NCBI GenBank assembly: GCA_035940955.1
Contig: DASZEJ010000025.1
Location: 1-64,000, forward strand
Source: CADCVT01 sp035940955
GTDB lineage: Bacteria; Actinomycetota; Thermoleophilia; Solirubrobacterales; Solirubrobacteraceae
Length of the DNA: 64,000 nt
Direction: 5' to 3'
Shown: piece by piece, positions 60,928 through 64,000 of the stretch
How the letters are laid out: every line of letters starts with the position of its first letter
Position numbering within the stretch: the first letter of the stretch is position 1
Program-made: the position numbers and the translations under genes
Notes under the pieces: generated by a model
Told to the model about the DNA's origin: nothing
Database searches by the model: none
Seen by the model: only the letters and a program-made list of their open reading frames with translations

Positions 60928-62081
60928 CCCATCGGGTTCACCGGCGAGCCGTTGACGCGCACCTCGAAGTGCAGGTGCGCCCCGAACGAGTGGCCGGTGT
61001 TGCCGACGTAGCCGATGACCTGGCCCTGGCTGACGCTCGCGCCCATCGACGTGCCGTAGCGCGACTGGTGCGCGTAGCACGTGCTCAGCGAGCCGCCGTG
61101 CTGGACGCACGTGTAGTTGCCGTAGCCGCCGGTCCAGCCGAGCAGGACGACCCGGCCGGACTGCGCCGCGCGGATCGGCGTGCCCTCGGGCGCCGCGATG
61201 TCGAGCCCCGCGTGCATGTGGCCCGGCCGCGCCTCGCCGAACACGCCGGTGATCGGCCCGTTGACCGGCCAGATCATCGCGCCCGACCCCGCCCGGATCG
61301 GCCCCGCGGGCACGCCCGAGAGCTGCGCCTGGATCTTGGCCTGCTGGGCCTCCATCGCCTCGAGGTCCTCCTCGATCTCGTGGCGCTCGCTGCGCACCCG
61401 GCCGAGCGCGGCGCGCTTGCCGTCGCGCGTGTTCTCCAGGCCGACGCGCGTGCCGACCAGCTGCATCTTCACCTCGGCGATCTCGTTGCGCCGCCGCAGG
61501 ACGATCGCGGTCACGCGCTGCTGGCGGCGCTCGAGCGCGTCGAGCGTGGCCTCGGTCGCCTCGGACTCCGCCTTGGCGTCGCGGACGGTGGTCACGATCC
61601 GCCGGTCCTGCTCGGCGATCCGCTGGATGAACTCGCCGCGCTCGAGCAGGTCCGCGAAGCCGTCGGAGTTGAGCACGACGCTGAGCACGTCGGGCTTGTC
61701 GGCCTTGTAGATCTCGACCAGGCGCACGGCGAGCTGCTTGCGCGTCTCGTCGAGCCGCTCGCGCAGGCGCGTCAGGCGCGCGCGCTCGTCGCGCAGCCGC
61801 GTCTGCAGGCGGATCAGCTCGGCCTTCTTCGCGTCGAGGTCGGCCTGGATGCGGTCCTGGCGCGCCTGCAGCCCGCCGATCTTCCCCTGGAGCCTGCTGA
61901 TCCGCCGCGAGTACGCCGCGATGTCGCTCGACAGGACGCGCTCGGTGCCCTTCTTGCGCTGGACCTGGTCGCGCGCGCGGTCGATCTTGTCCTGCAGCCG
62001 CTGGCCGCTGGAGGGGAGGGGCAGGACCGCCCACAGGACGGCGGGGGCGAGCAGGCAGGCGATCAGGACCCGAAGACGCAC
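60918..62081 (-). CDS. M23 peptidase with long coiled coil (EnvC/LytM-like)
   Basis: A 387-residue protein: signal peptide or anchor (MRLRVLIACLLAPAVLWAVLPLPSSG), a long coiled coil (about residues 28-245), then a LytM domain. The zinc site is HMHAGLDIAAPEGTPI (His and Asp) and SFGAHLHFEVRVNG (HxH). This plan matches EnvC-type activators or actinobacterial peptidoglycan hydrolases that act at division. The metal ligands are all present, so catalysis is possible. GTG start at 62081; TAGCAT is 12 bases upstream. Confidence 0.9.
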   Translation of the reverse strand: MRLRVLIACLLAPAVLWAVLPLPSSGQRLQDKIDRARDQVQRKKGTERVLSSDIAAYSRRISRLQGKIGGLQARQDRIQADLDAKKAELIRLQTRLRDERARLTRLRERLDETRKQLAVRLVEIYKADKPDVLSVVLNSDGFADLLERGEFIQRIAEQDRRIVTTVRDAKAESEATEATLDALERRQQRVTAIVLRRRNEIAEVKMQLVGTRVGLENTRDGKRAALGRVRSERHEIEEDLEAMEAQQAKIQAQLSGVPAGPIRAGSGAMIWPVNGPITGVFGEARPGHMHAGLDIAAPEGTPIRAAQSGRVVLLGWTGGYGNYTCVQHGGSLSTCYAHQSRYGTSMGASVSQGQVIGYVGNTGHSFGAHLHFEVRVNGSPVNPMGYL

Positions 62082-62093
62082 GAGCGGCGCGCG

Positions 62094-62099
62094 ATGCTA
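62094..62099 (-). promoter_or_regulatory. -10 element TAGCAT for the M23 gene
   Basis: TAGCAT ends 12 bases before the GTG at 62081, in the divergent gap with htpX. Confidence 0.4.
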
Positions 62100-62118
62100 C
62101 GACCCCGGCCACGTTTCC

Positions 62119-62138
62119 CCTGCAAAAACGGGTGCAGG
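62119..62138. promoter_or_regulatory. Inverted repeat CCTGCA-N8-TGCAGG upstream of htpX
   Basis: Six-base arms with an 8-base spacer lie just upstream of the htpX -10 box (62146-62151), in the -35 region. A candidate operator for envelope-stress control of htpX-pspAB. Confidence 0.45.
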
Positions 62139-62145
62139 CCACCGG

Positions 62146-62151
62146 TAGAAT
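62146..62151 (+). promoter_or_regulatory. -10 element TAGAAT for htpX
   Basis: TAGAAT ends 10 bases before the ATG at 62162; GTGAGG lies in between. Confidence 0.5.
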
Positions 62152-62161
62152 GTGAGGCACG

Positions 62162-63067
62162 ATGAACCGCCCCTCCGCCCTCAAGGCACCCGCCGGGCTC
62201 CAGGCCCGGATGCTCCTTACGATCTTCCTGCTCGGCGCCGTCTACGTCGTCCTCATGGCGGCGCTGTTCAGCGCCGGCGCCAGCGGCATCACGATCGCCG
62301 TCATCGCCGGCGCGCTGTTCCTCTTCCAGCTCCTCGCCGCCGAGAAGCTGGGGCTGCGGGCCATGGGCGCCGAGGAGGTCTCGCCGCGCGAGGCTCCCGA
62401 GCTGCACGCGATGGTGGAGCGCCTCTGCGTGCAGGCCGACCTGCCGAAGCCCAAGGTGGCGATCATGCGCACGTCGATGCCCAACGCGTTCGCGATGGGC
62501 CGGTCCAAGAAGGCGGCGACGGTCTGCGTCACCACCGGGATCATGGAGATCCTGTCCCCCGCCGAGCTCGCGGGCGTGCTCGCCCACGAGCTGGCCCACA
62601 TCCGCCACCGCGACGTGGTGATCATGACGATCGTCAGCTTCTTCGCGTCGATCGCGTCGATGATCCTGCAGTTCGGGTTCTTCTTCGGCGGCGGCGACGA
62701 CGACGAGAACCCCGGCTTCCTGGCGCTGCTGCTGGTGTCGCTGGCGGTCTACGTGCTGTCGTTCTTCCTCATGTCGGCGCTGTCGCGCTACCGCGAGTTC
62801 GCGGCCGACCGCGGCGCGGCGGAGATCACGCGCCGGCCGAGCGCGCTCAGCTCGGCGCTCATGAAGATCAACGGCACGATGCAGCGCATCCCGCAGCAGG
62901 ACCTGCGCGCGCACTCCGAGCTCGCCGCCTTCTACATCGCGCGACCGTCGGCGAAGTCGGTCTTCAACCTGTTCTCGACGCACCCGCCGATGGACAAGCG
63001 GATCGCGCAGCTCGAGCGCCTGGAGGCGCAGCTCCAGGGCACCGCCGCCACGCCGCTGGCCGCGTAG
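62162..63067 (+). CDS. htpX: HtpX-type M48 membrane metalloprotease
   Basis: A 301-residue protein with two N-terminal transmembrane helices (LLTIFLLGAVYVVLMAALF; TIAVIAGALFLFQLLAA), the zinc motif HELAH (His142, Glu143, His146), two more helices and the third ligand Glu in YREFAADRGAAEI. It degrades damaged membrane proteins. It is followed 3 bases later by pspAB, a pairing typical of actinobacterial envelope stress. Confidence 0.93.
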   Translation: MNRPSALKAPAGLQARMLLTIFLLGAVYVVLMAALFSAGASGITIAVIAGALFLFQLLAAEKLGLRAMGAEEVSPREAPELHAMVERLCVQADLPKPKVAIMRTSMPNAFAMGRSKKAATVCVTTGIMEILSPAELAGVLAHELAHIRHRDVVIMTIVSFFASIASMILQFGFFFGGGDDDENPGFLALLLVSLAVYVLSFFLMSALSRYREFAADRGAAEITRRPSALSSALMKINGTMQRIPQQDLRAHSELAAFYIARPSAKSVFNLFSTHPPMDKRIAQLERLEAQLQGTAATPLAA

Positions 63068-63070
63068 CCG

Positions 63071-63646
63071 GTGGGGTTCCTCGACTCCCTCCTGGGCCGG
63101 TCGCGCACGCCGAAGCCGGCGAAGAAGGACCGGCTGTTCGCGATGTCGACCGCGTACGTGACGCTGTCGACCGAGCACGGCATGACGAACAGCGGCAGGG
63201 CGGGGATCGTCTTCCAGGCCGAGGCGACGAGCGACTTCTCGCGGATCGTCGCCGACGCCGAGGAGATCCTGCGCGCGACCGGCGAGGAGACGGGGACGAA
63301 GGTCGAGACGAGCGACGACCGGTACGGCTACCGCTGGGTCGTGCTGTCCGATCCCGACGTCGAGGACCTGGTCGTCGGCATCAGCGCGATCAAGGACGCG
63401 CTCGACGTCGGCGGCTACGGCGCGCGCATCCTCGCCGCCGTGTTCCGCTTCACGCGGGAGGGCGGGCGCGACGCGTACTTCATCTACAACGTCAAGCGCG
63501 GCCTCTGGTACCCGTTCGTGCCGGGCGACGGCGAGCAGGTCCGCGACAACGAGGCCGAGCTGCGGCTCAAGGCGCAGCTGGGCGGGGAGCTGCCGATGGA
63601 GCCAGAGCTCGAGCGCTGGTTCCCCCTGTGGGGCGTCCCGCTGTAG
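63071..63646 (+). CDS. pspAB: PspA-associated protein PspAB
   Basis: A 191-residue soluble protein (MGFLDSLLGRSRTPKPAKKDRLFAMSTAYVTLST...) with the segment DRYGYRWVVLSDPDVEDLVVGISAIKDALDVGGYG and the C-terminal YNVKRGLWYPFVPGDG. This matches the PspAB family that accompanies PspA and HtpX in actinobacteria. PspA itself is not within the window. GTG start. The function is linked to membrane stress but not enzymatically defined. Confidence 0.87.
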   Translation: MGFLDSLLGRSRTPKPAKKDRLFAMSTAYVTLSTEHGMTNSGRAGIVFQAEATSDFSRIVADAEEILRATGEETGTKVETSDDRYGYRWVVLSDPDVEDLVVGISAIKDALDVGGYGARILAAVFRFTREGGRDAYFIYNVKRGLWYPFVPGDGEQVRDNEAELRLKAQLGGELPMEPELERWFPLWGVPL

Positions 63647-64000
63647 CTCGCGCGGCGGCGAGGATCTCGGCGTGGGCGACCGCGTCGGCGAGCACCTGCG
63701 TGTCCTCGTAGAGCTCGTCCTCGACCACCCGGCCCCAGCGGACGCGGATGAACGACATGCCGCGGTTGGGGAACACCCGGCCGTCGCCCGTGCGCGGCTG
63801 GTTGCGCCAGCGGACGGAGACCTCCATGTCCCACGGCGGCCCCGCCACGGCGACCGCGTCCACGGTGAACGCCATGTCGAACAGCGACCACGTCCGCTCG
63901 AACCAGTCGCGGATCGCCGGCCGGCCGCGGAACTCGCCGGCGAGGCCGTGGTCGCCGGGGAAGCGCAGGACGGCGTCGCTGCCGAAGCGCGCGAACGGCC
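63567..64000 (-). CDS. SnoaL/NTF2-like protein, 5' end cut by the window
   Basis: The C-terminal part of a SnoaL-like protein. Visible segments are AIRDWFERTWSLFDMAFTVDAVAVAGPPWDMEVSVRWRNQ and RVFPNRGMSFIRVRWGRVVEDELYEDTQVL, typical for the cone-shaped NTF2 fold. The frame is open to the window edge (PFARFGSDAVLRFPGDHG precedes), so the true start lies beyond 64000; the ATG at 63875 is internal. The last ~25 codons overlap pspAB on the opposite strand by 80 bases and read as low-complexity. Confidence 0.75.
   Translation of the reverse strand, partial: PFARFGSDAVLRFPGDHGLAGEFRGRPAIRDWFERTWSLFDMAFTVDAVAVAGPPWDMEVSVRWRNQPRTGDGRVFPNRGMSFIRVRWGRVVEDELYEDTQVLADAVAHAEILAAARATAGRPTGGTSARALAPSAAPRPAAP

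Overview
The window is about 64 kb of very GC-rich chromosomal DNA, packed with genes on both strands. No gap without a gene exceeds about 180 bases. No rRNA, tRNA, phage, transposase or CRISPR was seen. GTG starts, TANNNT -10 boxes, 4-base start/stop overlaps and the gene content (SigB-type sigma factor, MarP-like protease, HtpX-PspAB, MecA_N-type PBP, orphan ParA) point to an actinobacterium. By protein style it is most likely Thermoleophilia/Solirubrobacterales; that lineage call is inference.

Layout. 1-6.3 kb: the 3' part of a NagZ-type glycosidase, a secreted beta-propeller protein, a 4CL-like acyl-CoA ligase, an alpha/beta hydrolase and a degenerate metallo-beta-lactamase-fold protein. 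6.3-9.4 kb: a Tim44-like membrane protein, four palindromic repeats, a stand-alone B12-binding protein with a CarH-like photosensor motif, and a HhH-type protein of unknown function. 9.4-17.5 kb: an FMO-tetR operon with a visible operator, two large secreted hydrolases, and a propeller/secreted-protein pair. 17.5-24.7 kb: glutamate synthase gltB-gltD divergent from an asparaginase. 24.7-31.5 kb: partner-switch stress regulators (RsbW-like kinase, a degenerate partner, STAS antagonist), a Ku-topoisomerase IB operon, a DJ-1 protein, a ferritin-like protein, three more palindromic repeats, a HAD phosphatase and a SigB/F/G-type sigma factor. 31.5-44.4 kb: a YihY membrane protein, the helicase-nuclease pair AddB-AddA, a SRPBCC protein, a DHH-like protein, a UV-damage endonuclease and topoisomerase III. 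44.4-51.7 kb: a 36-residue protein, a 3-TM protein, a MarP-like protease, a penicillin-binding protein, a lipoprotein, a zinc ribbon-FHA protein, an orphan ParA and an L,D-transpeptidase. 51.7-56.1 kb: lysA-hom-thrC-thrB, the aspartate-family amino acid operon. 56.1-64 kb: an alpha/beta hydrolase, a zinc-type ABC transporter behind a Zur-like box, lgt, a secreted propeller, an M23 peptidase, htpX-pspAB and a partial SnoaL-like gene.

Working together. Three functions recur: DNA break and UV repair with topology control (Ku, TopIB, AddAB, UVDE, TopoIII), envelope upkeep and stress (MarP, PBP, L,D-transpeptidase, Lgt, M23, HtpX/PspAB) and SigB-type general stress signalling.

The most striking cross-window signal is in the promoters. 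At least 14 genes have a TANNNT hexamer (mostly TAGCGT or TAGCCT) ending 6-9 bases before the start codon. This is the geometry of leaderless transcripts. In several cases the TAG of that hexamer is also the stop codon of the gene upstream.
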